Shown here one piece after another: positions 42,610-52,334 of a stretch of DNA of 64,000 bases (the first letter of the stretch is position 1; each line of letters begins with the position of its first letter). Source of the stretch: Anaeromyxobacter diazotrophicus (lineage in GTDB: Bacteria > Myxococcota > Myxococcia > Myxococcales > Anaeromyxobacteraceae); contig NZ_BJTG01000002.1 of NCBI RefSeq assembly GCF_013340205.1, positions 62,001 through 126,000 of the forward strand. Reading direction: 5' to 3'. The notes under the pieces are model-generated. The model made no database searches. It was not told the origin of the DNA and was given only the letters and a program-made list of their open reading frames with translations. Made by a program: the position numbers and the translations under genes.

Positions 42610-43628
42610 CGGGCGTAGCGCTCCTCGAAGTGCGCGCGCAGCGCGGGGTGGCGGCGGAGCAGGTCGAGCGTCAGCTCCGCGTGGCCGGGCACGTAGCCGT
42701 TGCCGACGACGAGCAGCGCGTCCTTGCCCACCCCCTCCGCGCCCAGCGCGGCGGCGGTGAAGCTCGTCGCCATGGAGAAGAAGATCACGGTGCCGCCGTC
42801 GCGGACGCAGAGCAGCGAGGCCATCTCGGTGCCCGGCACGCTGGCGCAGTTCACGACCAGGTCGAACGGCCCGCCCGACGCCTCGGCGCTGGCGAGCGCG
42901 GCCACGGCGTCCGTGGCGTCGAGGCGCAGGGTCGCGTCGCAGTGCCCCAGCGCCGCCACTGCCGCCAGCGCCGCCTCGGAGCGGTCGGCCGCGACCACGG
43001 CGCCCGTCCCGCCCAGCCGCTCCCGCGCCGCGGCGCACACGAGCGCGCCCGACTTCCCGGCGCCGAGCACCAGCACGCGCTGCCCGGGGCGGGCGTGGCG
43101 CGCCACCAGCGCCGGCGCGCCGCACACGTCGAGGGCCGCCAGCGCCACCCGCTCCGGCAGGTCGTCCGGCAGCCGCGCCCAGAGCCCGGTCGCGAAGAGG
43201 ATGGCGCGCCCCTCGCACTCCACGCGGTCCACCGCCGGCCGGACGGCGGTGATGCGCCGGAGCGCGAGCGGGGTGAGCGTGAGCGAGACGAGGGTCGCGA
43301 CGCGGTCGCCCGGGCGGAGCGTCCCGGCGGCGGGGTGGCGCGGCCCGACCTCGGCCACGCGCCCGAGCAGCATGCCGCCCGAGCCGGTCACCGGGTTGTG
43401 CAGCTTGCCGCGCGCGCGGACGATGCGCTCCACCTCGGCCGCGAGCCGCGCCGGGTCGCCCCCGGCCGACGCCTCGAGCTGCCGGAAGCTGGCCGCGTCC
43501 ACGTTGAGCGCCTCGACCTCGATCGCGAGCTCGTCCTCGCCGAGCGGCAGCGTCGGATCGAGGGCGTCGGCGCGCTGCGGCAGGGCGCCGGGCGGCGAGA
43601 TCACGCGGCGCAGGCCGTACGGGTCCAT
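42606..43628 (-). CDS. kdd: L-erythro-3,5-diaminohexanoate dehydrogenase (Kdd)
   Basis: 340 residues. The enzyme oxidatively deaminates L-erythro-3,5-diaminohexanoate to 5-amino-3-oxohexanoate in lysine fermentation. The sequence matches the family as I remember it: RVISPPGALPQ, LNVDAASFRQLE, GKLHNPVTGSGGMLLG, GDRVATLVSLTLTPLALRRI, EGRAILFATGLWARLPDD, and the Rossmann nucleotide site VLVLGAGKSGALVCAAA. NPVTGSGGML is diagnostic. The other lysine-fermentation genes (aminomutases, kce, kal) are not in the window. It lies 20 bases downstream of the large SARP regulator on the same strand and is coupled to DUF2721. Confidence 0.85.
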   Translation of the reverse strand: MDPYGLRRVISPPGALPQRADALDPTLPLGEDELAIEVEALNVDAASFRQLEASAGGDPARLAAEVERIVRARGKLHNPVTGSGGMLLGRVAEVGPRHPAAGTLRPGDRVATLVSLTLTPLALRRITAVRPAVDRVECEGRAILFATGLWARLPDDLPERVALAALDVCGAPALVARHARPGQRVLVLGAGKSGALVCAAARERLGGTGAVVAADRSEAALAAVAALGHCDATLRLDATDAVAALASAEASGGPFDLVVNCASVPGTEMASLLCVRDGGTVIFFSMATSFTAAALGAEGVGKDALLVVGNGYVPGHAELTLDLLRRHPALRAHFEERYAR

Positions 43629-43648
43629 GGCGCGAGAGGATAGCCGGG

Positions 43649-46600
43649 TCACCGCTCGGGCGCGACGCCGGCCGCCGCCAGCGCCGCCGCCGCCCGGCGG
43701 GAGAGCGCGTCCGCCTCGGCCACCTGCTCCGGCATCCCGCCGGCGCGGAGCGCGCGCGCCGCCAGCTCCTCCGCGCGCGCGGCGTCGACCGCCGCGCCGA
43801 GCGCCGCGAACGCCCCCGCCGCCTCGCGCAGCGCCGCCGCGGCCGGGCCGTGCCGCTCCTCGGCGGCGAGCACCCGCCCCCGCGCCCGCCGCGCCAGCGC
43901 CGCGAGCGCGCGCCCGCCGGGGTGGGCCGCCAGCGCCTCCAGCTCGGACGCCGCCGCCGCGGCGGCCGCCGGGCGCCCGCGCGCGAGCTCCACCCGGACC
44001 AGCTCGGGCCGGAAGAGCGCGTGGCACACCGCGCAGTCGCCGTGGCGCGCGAGGAGCCCGCTCGCCTCGCGCAGCGCGTCCTCCGCGGCGTAGATCGCGC
44101 CCGCCTCGAGCCGGTTGTGCGCGACCGTCGCGTGCAGGCGGCAGAGCGCGTGGCGGCGCAGCGGGGCGCGCTCCGCGGCCAGCACCCCCTCGCCGAGCAC
44201 CGCCATCCCCTCCTCCACGCTGCCGCGCAGGGTGAGCAGCGCCCCCAGCCGGTCGAGCGCGAAGGCCTCGCCCAGGGCCGAGCCGCCCCGCTGGAAGAGC
44301 GCGCGCGCCTCGCGCAGCTCCGCCTCGGCCAGGTCGAGCCGGCCCGCGGCGAGCGCGATCGCGCCGGCCATCGCCCGGGCGGTGGCGAGCGCGAGCGGCG
44401 CCTGCCGGCCCGCGGCGCGCGCCCGGAAGGCGTCCACCTGCGCCGCCAGCGCCGGGAGCGGGCGGTCGCCAGCGAGCGCGTGCTCCCACAGGACGAGGTG
44501 CACGTCGAACGGCTGCTCCGGTCCGGGCTCGGCCGGCGCGGGGCGCTCCTCCGGCGGCGGCTCGCCCAGCTCCGCGGCGGCCAGCGCCGCCAGGTCGAGC
44601 CCGCGCCCGGCCAGCGCCGGATCCCCGAGCGCCCGCGCCTCCTCGGCGCAGCGCAGCGCGTGCTGGCGCGCCTCGCGGGGGCGCCCCTCGTGCCAGGCGA
44701 GCTGCGCCAGGAGGTGCAGGGTCTCCGCCCGCTCGTCGCCGCCGCCCGCCTCCGCGTCGGCCAGCGCCGCCTCGAGCTGCTCCCGCGCGTCCGCCCCGCG
44801 CCCGCCCGCGAGCAGCGCCAGCGCCGCCCCGCGGCGGGCGCGCACCCGCTGCTCCGGGCCCGGGCGCCAGCCGGCGAGGTCGGCGACGCCCGCCGCCAGC
44901 TCGAAGGAGCGGAGCGCGCCCGGCAGGTCCGCCAGCGCGAGCTGCACCTGCCCGAGCGCCTCGTACACCTCGAGCCGGGCCGGGCCGGAGGCGCCGGCCA
45001 GGTCGGCGCAGGCGAGCGCGCGCTCGTAGAAGCCGCTCGCCTCGCGCAGCCCGGTCCGGGCCGCGGCCCGGTGGCCGGCGGTCAGGAGGTGGCGGAAGGC
45101 GCGCTCCGGCTGGTCGGCGGCCGCGCGGTGGTGCGCGAGCGCCGCGGCCGCGTCCTCCACCCCGCCCGGCGAGGCCGCCGCGCGCGCCTCGAGCGCGTCG
45201 GCGATGGCGCGGTGCAGGGCGGCCCGCCGCGGCGCGGGCAGGGCGGCGTAGAGCGCCTCGCGCACGAGCGAGTGGTGGAAGTGGTGCCCCGCGCCGTCCT
45301 CGTCCACGATGCGCGCCTCGAGCACCTGCTCCAGCGCCGCCAGCGCCTCGTGGCCGGAGAGGCCGGTGGCGGGCTTCACCACCTCGACGTCGAAGCGACG
45401 GCCGGCCACCGCGGCGGCCTCGAGCAGCGCCACCACCCGGCCGCCCAGGCGCGCCACGCGCTCGCGCACCGCCCCGGCCGGATCGCCCGCCACCCGCAGG
45501 TGGCCCGACTCCTTGAACGCGCGCGCCAGCTCCTCCGTGTAGAACGGGCTGCCGTCGGTGCTGCGGTAGAACTGTGCCGCCAGCGCCTCGCTGGGCGCGG
45601 TGCCGAGGAGATCGGCGAGCTGCTCGCGGGTGGCGGCGAGGTCGAGCCGCTGCACCCGCACACCGCGCGCGAGCCGCTCGCAGTCGAGGTGCGCGAGCAG
45701 CATCTGCACCGGCGCGCCCGCGTGGACCGCGTCCTCGCGGCAGGTGGCCACCAGCATGAGCCGGAGCGCGCGCGCCTGGCGGGCCAGGAAGTGGAAGAGG
45801 TTCGCCGACGACTCGTCGGCGTGGTGCACCTCGTCGAGGAGCAGGTAGACCGGGCGCCCGCCGCCCACCGCGGCGAGCTGCGCCTGCACCGCCGCCAGCA
45901 GGCGCGCCTTCTGGGCGTCGTGCGGGCCCGCGGGGTGGGCGAGCTCGGAGAAGGGGTCGGCCGCGCCGAGGCCGCCGGCGCGCAGGTAGTCGGAGAAGAG
46001 GTCGGCGAAGCCGCCGAACGGCACGGCGCGGCCGGCCCGGAAGACGCCGGACATCACCACCGCCCCGGCCTCCTGGGCGAGGCGCGCCCCCTCGACGGCG
46101 AGCCGCGTCTTGCCGACGCCGCGCTCGCCCAGGAGCACGAGCGCCCCGGCGCCCTGCTCGACCAGCGACTCGAACAGGAGCAGGGAGCTGGCGCGGCCGC
46201 GGAGCGGCGCCGGCTCGGGCGTGCCGAGCAGCCTGCGCGCGGCGCGGCGGAAGCCGTCGTAGGGGAGGCGCGCCTGCGAGGGGCCGACCTCGCCGCGCAG
46301 CACCGCCTCGCGCAGCGCGGCGAGCTCCGGGCTCGGGCCGTGCGAGCCCCCGGCGCGCAGCGCCGCCTCGGCGGCGTCGGCCTGGCGGAGCGCGTCGGCC
46401 CGCCGGCCGGTCTCCGCCAGCAGCCGCACGAGCAGGCGCTGGGGCACCTCGGCAGCCGGGTCGACGTCCAGCACGCGCCGGAGCAGCGGGATGGCGCGCG
46501 CCGCGTCCCGGCGCTCGGCGAGCTGGCGGGCGAGCGGCAGCGCCGCCGCCGCGAACCTGCGGCGCAGCAGGGCGCGGGGCTCCTCGAGCCAGGCCGCGTC

Positions 46601-47032
46601 GCGGTGCTCGGGCGCGAGCTCGCCGCGGTAGAGCGCCACCGCCTCCTCGAGCTCGTCCGGGCTCCCGGCGGCCGCGAGGAAGGCGTCGACGTCCACCCAC
46701 ACCTCGGGCGCGAGGCGCAGCTCGCCGCGCTCGAGGTCGACGAAGCGGCCGCCCAGGATCTGGCGCAGGTCGTACAGGGCGCGGTGGAGGTTGTTGGCCC
46801 CGTTCGACCCGTCCCGCTCCGGCCAGAGCCGGTCGATGGCGGCGTCGCGGGGGAGGGTGCGGCCCGGGGCGAGCGCCATGAGCTGGAGGAGGTCGGCGGG
46901 ACGGCGGCGGCGCCAGGACGCGTACGGGATCGGCGCGTCGCCGCGCACGACCTCGAACCGGCCGAGCAGAAAGACCTTGATGGGCGCGGCCGCACGCGCC
47001 GGCAACGCAGCTGGGCGGCACTCCCCGATCAT
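43649..47032 (-). CDS. Large SARP-type regulator with AAA ATPase and TPR domains
   Basis: 1,127 residues. ATG 47032 is supported by GGGGGAGGG 6-7 bases upstream. Residues about 18-110 are an OmpR-type winged helix of SARP/DnrI kind (IKVFLLGRFEVVRGD, LLQLMALAPGRTLPRDAAIDRLWP, NLHRALYDLRQIL). The bacterial transcriptional activation domain follows. Next is an AAA_16 ATPase with P-loop GERGVGKTRLA near 300 and Walker B PVYLLLDEVHHAD. The remaining 550 residues are TPR-like helices. It is a STAND-type signal-responsive activator. It lies 20 bases upstream of kdd on the same strand, which suggests it controls or is cotranscribed with kdd-DUF2721. Confidence 0.7.
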   Translation of the reverse strand: MIGECRPAALPARAAAPIKVFLLGRFEVVRGDAPIPYASWRRRRPADLLQLMALAPGRTLPRDAAIDRLWPERDGSNGANNLHRALYDLRQILGGRFVDLERGELRLAPEVWVDVDAFLAAAGSPDELEEAVALYRGELAPEHRDAAWLEEPRALLRRRFAAAALPLARQLAERRDAARAIPLLRRVLDVDPAAEVPQRLLVRLLAETGRRADALRQADAAEAALRAGGSHGPSPELAALREAVLRGEVGPSQARLPYDGFRRAARRLLGTPEPAPLRGRASSLLLFESLVEQGAGALVLLGERGVGKTRLAVEGARLAQEAGAVVMSGVFRAGRAVPFGGFADLFSDYLRAGGLGAADPFSELAHPAGPHDAQKARLLAAVQAQLAAVGGGRPVYLLLDEVHHADESSANLFHFLARQARALRLMLVATCREDAVHAGAPVQMLLAHLDCERLARGVRVQRLDLAATREQLADLLGTAPSEALAAQFYRSTDGSPFYTEELARAFKESGHLRVAGDPAGAVRERVARLGGRVVALLEAAAVAGRRFDVEVVKPATGLSGHEALAALEQVLEARIVDEDGAGHHFHHSLVREALYAALPAPRRAALHRAIADALEARAAASPGGVEDAAAALAHHRAAADQPERAFRHLLTAGHRAAARTGLREASGFYERALACADLAGASGPARLEVYEALGQVQLALADLPGALRSFELAAGVADLAGWRPGPEQRVRARRGAALALLAGGRGADAREQLEAALADAEAGGGDERAETLHLLAQLAWHEGRPREARQHALRCAEEARALGDPALAGRGLDLAALAAAELGEPPPEERPAPAEPGPEQPFDVHLVLWEHALAGDRPLPALAAQVDAFRARAAGRQAPLALATARAMAGAIALAAGRLDLAEAELREARALFQRGGSALGEAFALDRLGALLTLRGSVEEGMAVLGEGVLAAERAPLRRHALCRLHATVAHNRLEAGAIYAAEDALREASGLLARHGDCAVCHALFRPELVRVELARGRPAAAAAAASELEALAAHPGGRALAALARRARGRVLAAEERHGPAAAALREAAGAFAALGAAVDAARAEELAARALRAGGMPEQVAEADALSRRAAAALAAAGVAPER

Positions 47033-47164
47033 CGCCAGCCCTCCCCCGGACTGGAACGTTAGCAGAAAACCTTGCGCAGCCCCGGAGGAGGGGAATGGGG
47101 CGAAATGCCGCGGCCGGATGGCAGGAAAGCGGCGATCGAGGGCGCGCCGCGCTAACGAGACGGC

Positions 47165-48961
47165 ATGCGCCATCGCGTCTCGATGCCCCATCCGCACGGA
47201 CACCTCTTCCACGTCGAGTTCTCCGTGCCGCGGCCCGGCGACGCGCTCACGGTCGGGCTGCCGGTCTGGACCCCCGGGAGCTACCTCGTCCGGGAGTATG
47301 CCCGGCACCTGGAGGGGCTCACCGCCGCCGACGGGGCCGGACGGGAGCTCCCGGTGGAGCGGCTCGACAAGCACCGCTTCCGGGTGGCGTCGCGCGGGGC
47401 GGAGGAGGTGACGATCCGCTACCGCGTCTACGCGCACGAGCTCACGGTCCGCACCTGCCACCTCGACGGCACCCACGGCTACTTCAACGGGGCGGCGCTG
47501 CTCCTCTACGCCGAGGGGCGCGAGCGCGACGCGCAGGAGCTCGAGGTGGTGCCGCCGGACGGCTGGCGGGTGGCCACCGCGCTCGACCCGGCGCCGGGCG
47601 CGCGCGACCCGTTCGGCGCCGCGGCCGGCGGCGAGGGGTGGCGCTTCACGGCGCGCGACTACGACGAGCTGGTGGACTCGCCGGTCGAGGTGGGCACCCA
47701 CGCGCTGGTGCGCTTCGAGGCGGCGGGCCGGCCGCACGCGCTCGCGCTGTGGGGGCGCGCCGCGGGCGGGCTCGACCCCGACCGGCTCGCCCGCGAGGCG
47801 GCGCGGCTCGTCGAGCACTTCGCGCGGCAGATGGGCGGGCTGCCGTACCGGCGTTACCTGTTCATCGTCCACCTCCACCCGACCCTGCGCGGCGGCCTGG
47901 AGCACGCCGCCAGCACGACCCTGCTCGTGAAGCGCGGCGGCTTCTTCCCCAAGGACGCCTACCAGGACACGCTGGCGCTCGTCGCGCACGAGTTCTTCCA
48001 CGTGTGGAACGTGAAGGGCCTCCGGCCGGCGGCGCTCGTGCCGTACGACTACCGGCGCGAGCAGTACACCCGCCTGTTGTGGTGGTTCGAGGGGGTGACG
48101 AGCTACTACGACGAGCTCACGGTGGTGCGGGCCGGGCTCGGCGCGGCGAAGCGCTACCTCGAGCACCTGGGCGAGGAGCTCACCGCGCTGGCGCGCCAGC
48201 CCGGCGCGGCCAAGATGAGCCTGGAGGAGGCGAGCTTCACCGCCTGGGTGAAGTACTACCGGCCCGACGAGAACTCCCCGAACAGCGCGGTCTCGTACTA
48301 CCAGAAGGGCGAGCTGGTGGCGCTCCAGCTCGACCTGGCGCTGCGCCGCGCCGGCGGGTCGCTCGACGAGCTCGTGCGGGCGCTGGTGGAGCGGCACGGC
48401 GCGCGCGGCCTGCCCGAGGACGGCGTGGAGCGGGCGGTGGCGGAGCGGCTCGGCGCCGACGCGGCGCGCGCGTTCTTCGACCGGTACGTGCGCGGCACCG
48501 CGCCGCTCGAGCTCGACCTGGCGCAGCTCGGGCTCGCGGTGCGGCGGCGCCGGGCGCAAGGCTGGGACGACAAGGGCGGCACGCCCGCCAAGCCGGACGA
48601 GCGGCCGGCGCCGGGTTGGCTGGGGGCGGCGATCCCCGAGGGCCCGAAGCTGAAGGTGGCGAGCGTGCGCGAGGGCGGACCGGCCTGGAAGGCCGGCCTC
48701 TACGCCGACGACGAGATCGTGGCCGAGGACGGCCTGCGCGTGGATCGGGCGGCGCTGTGGAACCGGCTGTGCGAGCGCGGCCCGGGCGGCGCGCTGCGCC
48801 TCACCGTGTTCCGGCGCGACGAGCTCCTGGAGGTGGAGGTTCCGCTGGGCGAGGCGCCGGAGGACACGCTGTGGCTCGAGCCCGCCGCCGGCGCCGGCCC
48901 GGCCGAGCGCGCCGCCTTCGAGGCGTGGTGCGGCGCGCCCTTTCCGACCCGTCCCGCCTGA
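47165..48961 (+). CDS. M61 family (glycyl aminopeptidase-like) metallopeptidase with a PDZ domain
   Basis: 598 residues. The N-terminus MRHRVSMPHPHGHLFHVEF is the usual opening of M61 proteins. The zinc site is HEFFH at 275-279 with the third ligand Glu309 in WWFEGVTSYYDEL. RGGLEHAASTTLLVKR and YYQKGELVALQLDLALR are also family-typical. A PDZ domain occupies about residues 480-560 (GWLGAAIPEG, GPAWKAGLYADDEIV). No signal peptide is visible, so the protein may be cytoplasmic. It is divergent from the SARP gene across 132 bases and 16 bases upstream of the M24 peptidase gene, probably cotranscribed. Confidence 0.8.
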   Translation: MRHRVSMPHPHGHLFHVEFSVPRPGDALTVGLPVWTPGSYLVREYARHLEGLTAADGAGRELPVERLDKHRFRVASRGAEEVTIRYRVYAHELTVRTCHLDGTHGYFNGAALLLYAEGRERDAQELEVVPPDGWRVATALDPAPGARDPFGAAAGGEGWRFTARDYDELVDSPVEVGTHALVRFEAAGRPHALALWGRAAGGLDPDRLAREAARLVEHFARQMGGLPYRRYLFIVHLHPTLRGGLEHAASTTLLVKRGGFFPKDAYQDTLALVAHEFFHVWNVKGLRPAALVPYDYRREQYTRLLWWFEGVTSYYDELTVVRAGLGAAKRYLEHLGEELTALARQPGAAKMSLEEASFTAWVKYYRPDENSPNSAVSYYQKGELVALQLDLALRRAGGSLDELVRALVERHGARGLPEDGVERAVAERLGADAARAFFDRYVRGTAPLELDLAQLGLAVRRRRAQGWDDKGGTPAKPDERPAPGWLGAAIPEGPKLKVASVREGGPAWKAGLYADDEIVAEDGLRVDRAALWNRLCERGPGGALRLTVFRRDELLEVEVPLGEAPEDTLWLEPAAGAGPAERAAFEAWCGAPFPTRPA

Positions 48962-48977
48962 GCTAGGTTCGGCCGCC

Positions 48978-50288
48978 ATGACCTTCGACCCGAGCCTGCA
49001 CGCCGCCCGCCGCCGCGAGATCGCCGCCCGCATGGCGGCGGAGGGGGGCGGGGTGATGCTGCTCCCCGCCGCCGAGGAGAAGCTCCGCAACGCCGACGCC
49101 GAGTACCTGTTCCGGCAGGACTCGGACCACGCGTACGTGACGGGGCTCGACGAGCCGAGCGGGTGCGCGCTGCTCTACGCCGACGGCCGCTACGTGCTGT
49201 TCGTGCGGCCGCGCGACCCGGAGAAGGAGATCTGGACCGGCCGCCGGGCCGGGGTGGAGGGCGCGAAGGCGGCGTACGGCGCGACCGAGGCCTACCCGGT
49301 GGGCGAGCTCGACCAGCGCCTCCCGGCGCTGCTGGACGGCGCCGGCACGCTCTGGTTCAGCCTGGGCCGCGAAGCCACCTGGGACGTGCGGGTGGGGCGC
49401 GTCCTGTGCGACCTGCGGTCGAGGGCGCGCGCCGGGGCGCGGGCGCCGCTGCGGATGGCTGACCCCGCGCTCGTGCTGCACGAGCTCAGGCTGGTGAAGT
49501 CGGAGCCGGAGGTGCGCGCGCTGCGCAAGGCGGCCGAGATCACCGCCGAGGCGCACCTCGCCGCCATGCGCGACGGGCAGCCCGGCCGGCGCGAGTACCA
49601 GGTGCAGGCGGAGATCGAGTACGCCTTCCGCCGCCGCGGCGGGACCGGCCCCGGCTACGGGACGATCGTGGCCGCCGGCCCGAACGCCACCATCCTGCAC
49701 TACCGCGCGAGCGACGCCCCGCTGAAGGACGGCGAGGTGTGCCTGGTGGACGCCGGCGCCGAGTACGACTTCTACACCGCCGACGTATCGCGGACCTTCC
49801 CCATCTCCGGGTCGTTCACGAAGGCGCAGCGCGCCGCGTACGAGGTGGTGCTCGACGCGCAGGTGAAGGCGATCGAGGAGGTGAAGCCCGGCGCCACGCT
49901 CGACGCCATCCACGACGCGACCGTCCGGCGGCTCATCGAGGGGATGCTGGCGCTCGGGCTGCTGCGGGGCACGGTGGACGAGCGCCTCGCCGACAAGTCG
50001 TACCGCAAGTACTACATGCACCGGACCAGCCACTGGCTCGGCATGGACGTGCACGACGTCGGCGCCTACTTCCTGGACGGCCGGCCGCGCCCGCTCGTGC
50101 CCGGCATGGTGGTGACCATCGAGCCCGGCCTCTACGTCCCGCCCGATGACGCGGCCGCCCCCGAGGCGCTGCGCGGGGTCGGCATCCGCATCGAGGACGA
50201 CGTCCTCGTGACCGCCGAGGGCCACGAGAACCTCACCGCCTCGACGCCCAAGGACCCCGACGAGGTGGAGGCCTGCTGCGTCCGGTGA
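48978..50288 (+). CDS. pepP: Xaa-Pro aminopeptidase (aminopeptidase P, M24B)
   Basis: 436 residues. It removes an N-terminal residue before proline. The N-terminal AMP_N domain runs to about residue 150 (YLFRQDSDHAYVTGLDEPSG). The pita-bread catalytic domain has all five dinuclear metal ligands: the two Asp in VDAGAEYDFYTADVSRTFP, His in HRTSHWLGMDVHDVG, Glu in TIEPGLY and Glu in GIRIEDDVLVT. The length matches E. coli PepP. It is probably cytoplasmic. It is in an apparent operon with the M61 gene, which suggests a joint role in peptide turnover. Confidence 0.85.
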   Translation: MTFDPSLHAARRREIAARMAAEGGGVMLLPAAEEKLRNADAEYLFRQDSDHAYVTGLDEPSGCALLYADGRYVLFVRPRDPEKEIWTGRRAGVEGAKAAYGATEAYPVGELDQRLPALLDGAGTLWFSLGREATWDVRVGRVLCDLRSRARAGARAPLRMADPALVLHELRLVKSEPEVRALRKAAEITAEAHLAAMRDGQPGRREYQVQAEIEYAFRRRGGTGPGYGTIVAAGPNATILHYRASDAPLKDGEVCLVDAGAEYDFYTADVSRTFPISGSFTKAQRAAYEVVLDAQVKAIEEVKPGATLDAIHDATVRRLIEGMLALGLLRGTVDERLADKSYRKYYMHRTSHWLGMDVHDVGAYFLDGRPRPLVPGMVVTIEPGLYVPPDDAAAPEALRGVGIRIEDDVLVTAEGHENLTASTPKDPDEVEACCVR

Positions 50289-50327
50289 GGTCTGGGAGAG
50301 GCGCGCGAAGACTCCGCGCCTCCGTGC

Positions 50328-50356
50328 TTGACACCCCCAGGCCGGAACAGTAAAAA
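50328..50356 (+). promoter_or_regulatory. Sigma70-type promoter for tRNA-Pro
   Basis: TTGACA at 50328-50333 and TAAAAA at 50351-50356 with a 17-base spacer, in the gap between pepP and tRNA-Pro. The -35 box is a perfect consensus; the -10 box is a 4-of-6 match. The tRNA starts about 57 bases after the expected start of transcription. Confidence 0.6.
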
Positions 50357-50419
50357 CGCCGCCTTACGCGAGGGCAGCGCCTCCCGGGCGCCGCCGGCCG
50401 TCGAGCGGAAGAGTTTCAT

Positions 50420-50497
<78 letters not shown>

Positions 50498-50501
50498 CTA
50501 A

Positions 50502-50538
50502 ACGCCCGTCATCGCAATGATTCTGCGGTGACGGGCGT
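50502..50538 (+). terminator. Strong hairpin after tRNA-Pro, probable terminator
   Basis: A 15-bp stem with one G-U pair and a 7-base loop (ATGATTC): ACGCCCGTCATCGCA pairs with TGCGGTGACGGGCGT. It starts 5 bases after the tRNA CCA. The T-run after it is weak (CGTCGTTTCGG), so termination may be imperfect. The upstream arm and loop contain GTCATCGCAATGATTC, which matches 15 of 16 bases of the outer end of the IS30-family element found 8.7 kb further on. Confidence 0.55.
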
Positions 50539-50705
50539 CGTCGTTTCGGGCGACGTGGTGCGCTTTGTGGTGCGCCACGAGGTGCTCTAGTCTCGTCGCC
50601 CATGCGACGGGCCGCTTCAACCACCGCGCGGCCGAGCGCGTGGTGGCTAGCGCAGAGTCGCGCGCCGACAGGCCCTCCATCGTCACCGGGGATGTATATG
50701 GGCGT

Positions 50706-52334
50706 ATGCGCTGGATCGCCCCCACGGAGAAAGACCTCGCAACCGAAACGCTCGAGAAGCGGCTGTGGACCGCTGCCGATGAGCTTCGTGCGAACAGTGG
50801 TCTCACCTCGGCGCAGTACGGCCAGCCCATTCTCGGCCTCATCTTCCTCCGCTTCGCCGACGCCAAGTTCGCGGCCCGCCGCGCTGCGCTGGACAAGGTC
50901 GCGACGGGCCGGCGCGGCTCGCGCGTCGACGAGCCGACCGCCTACCACGAGAAGGGCGTGCTGTACCTCGCGCCCGCGGCGCGCTTCGACGGCCTACGCG
51001 ACTACCCGGAGGGCGGCAAGAACGGAAAGTCGCTCGGGCAGGCCATCGACGACGCGATGCGCGCCATAGAGGAGGCCAACCCGCAGCTCTCGGGCGTCCT
51101 CCCCAAGGCCTACTCCGGGTTCAATGCGCGCCTGCTGAAGGAGCTGCTTAAGATCTTCTCCACCATCCCGGTGGACCTCGAAGGCGACTCGTTCGGGAAG
51201 ATCTACGAGTACTTCCTCGCCGAGTTCGCCATGGCGGAGGGGCAGGGCGGCGGCGAGTTCTACACGCCGCTTTCCATCGTCCGCCTCCTCGTCGAGATCC
51301 TGGAGCCATTCAAAGGTCGCGTGCTCGATCCCGCCTGCGGCTCCGGTGGCATGTTCGTGCAGAGCGCTCGGTTCGTGGCGGAGCATCGGAAGAACGGCGC
51401 CACGGACGAGCTGTCAATTCACGGGGTCGAGAAGGTCGATTCGACCGGCCGCCTCTGCCGCATGAACCTGGCCGTCCACGGCCTCGAGGGCACGATCCGT
51501 CACGGCGGCGAGCTGAACAGCTACTACGACGACCCGCACAACGCGGTGGGCAGCTTCGACTTCGTGCTCGCGAATCCGCCCTTCAACGTGAACAACGTGG
51601 ACAAGGATCGGCTCAAGGACGCGGTCGGGCCCAGCCGCCGGTTCCCGTTCGGCCTGCCGCGGCCCGACAACGCGAACTACCTCTGGATCCAGCTCTTCTA
51701 CTCGGCGCTCGACGCCAGCGGCCGCGCCGGGTTCGTCATGGCGAACTCGGCGTCGGATGCGCGCAACTCGGAGCAGGAGATTCGGAAGCAGCTCATCGAG
51801 TCGCGCGCTGTCGACGTGATGGTCTCGGTCGGCTCGAACATGTTCTACACGGTGACGCTGCCGGTGACGCTCTGGTTCCTGGATCGCGGCAAGCCCAAGG
51901 AACGCCGAGACAAGGTGCTGTTCCTCGATCTGCGGAACATCTACCGCCAGATCGACCGCGCCCACCGCGACTGGACCGAGGCGCAGATCGGCTTCATCGC
52001 CAACGTGGTGCGGCTGTACCGCGGCGAGCAGGTGGACCTCACCTTCGGCGGCGCCGAGGCGGACGCGAAGCTGCGCGACGTGTTCGGCAAGAACCCGAAG
52101 TACGCCGATGTGGCCGGATTCTGCAAGGTCGCCAGCGTGAAGGAGATCGAGGCGCAGGGCTGGAGCCTCAACCCCGGTAGATACGTCGGCGTCGCGCCCG
52201 GGGAAGAGGTGACTGACGAGGACTTCAAGGCGCAATTCGAGGCGCTCAACGAGGAACTCGAGACGCTTACGGCCGAGGCGCGGAAGCTGGAAGAGACGAT
52301 CGCGAAGAACGCGGCGGAGATCCTGCAGCCGTGA
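50706..52334 (+). CDS. hsdM: Type I restriction-modification system, DNA methyltransferase subunit HsdM
   Basis: 542 residues from ATG 50706 ([21 protein letters not shown]); the frame is open further upstream, but the extra 47 codons do not look family-like. The N-terminal HsdM_N helical domain is followed by the N6-adenine methylase fold: SAM motif [16 protein letters not shown] near 208 and catalytic NPPF at 290-293, plus [17 protein letters not shown]. The C-terminus is coiled-coil-like. It methylates adenine in a bipartite site defined by HsdS. hsdS overlaps its stop codon. The operon begins 209 bases after tRNA-Pro. Confidence 0.95.
   Translation: MRWIAPTEKDLATETLEKRLWTAADELRANSGLTSAQYGQPILGLIFLRFADAKFAARRAALDKVATGRRGSRVDEPTAYHEKGVLYLAPAARFDGLRDYPEGGKNGKSLGQAIDDAMRAIEEANPQLSGVLPKAYSGFNARLLKELLKIFSTIPVDLEGDSFGKIYEYFLAEFAMAEGQGGGEFYTPLSIVRLLVEILEPFKGRVLDPACGSGGMFVQSARFVAEHRKNGATDELSIHGVEKVDSTGRLCRMNLAVHGLEGTIRHGGELNSYYDDPHNAVGSFDFVLANPPFNVNNVDKDRLKDAVGPSRRFPFGLPRPDNANYLWIQLFYSALDASGRAGFVMANSASDARNSEQEIRKQLIESRAVDVMVSVGSNMFYTVTLPVTLWFLDRGKPKERRDKVLFLDLRNIYRQIDRAHRDWTEAQIGFIANVVRLYRGEQVDLTFGGAEADAKLRDVFGKNPKYADVAGFCKVASVKEIEAQGWSLNPGRYVGVAPGEEVTDEDFKAQFEALNEELETLTAEARKLEETIAKNAAEILQP

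Noticed and set aside
43629-47021. Extension of the kdd frame upstream through the SARP gene
   Set aside because: The upstream part has shadow composition in a different frame from the SARP gene. Kdd homologs start at the MDPYGLRRVI methionine (43628).
50540-50600. Short direct repeats of GTGGTGCGC after tRNA-Pro as attachment-site cores
   Set aside because: They are only nine bases long, 14 bases apart, and there is no integrase gene or matching copy further downstream.
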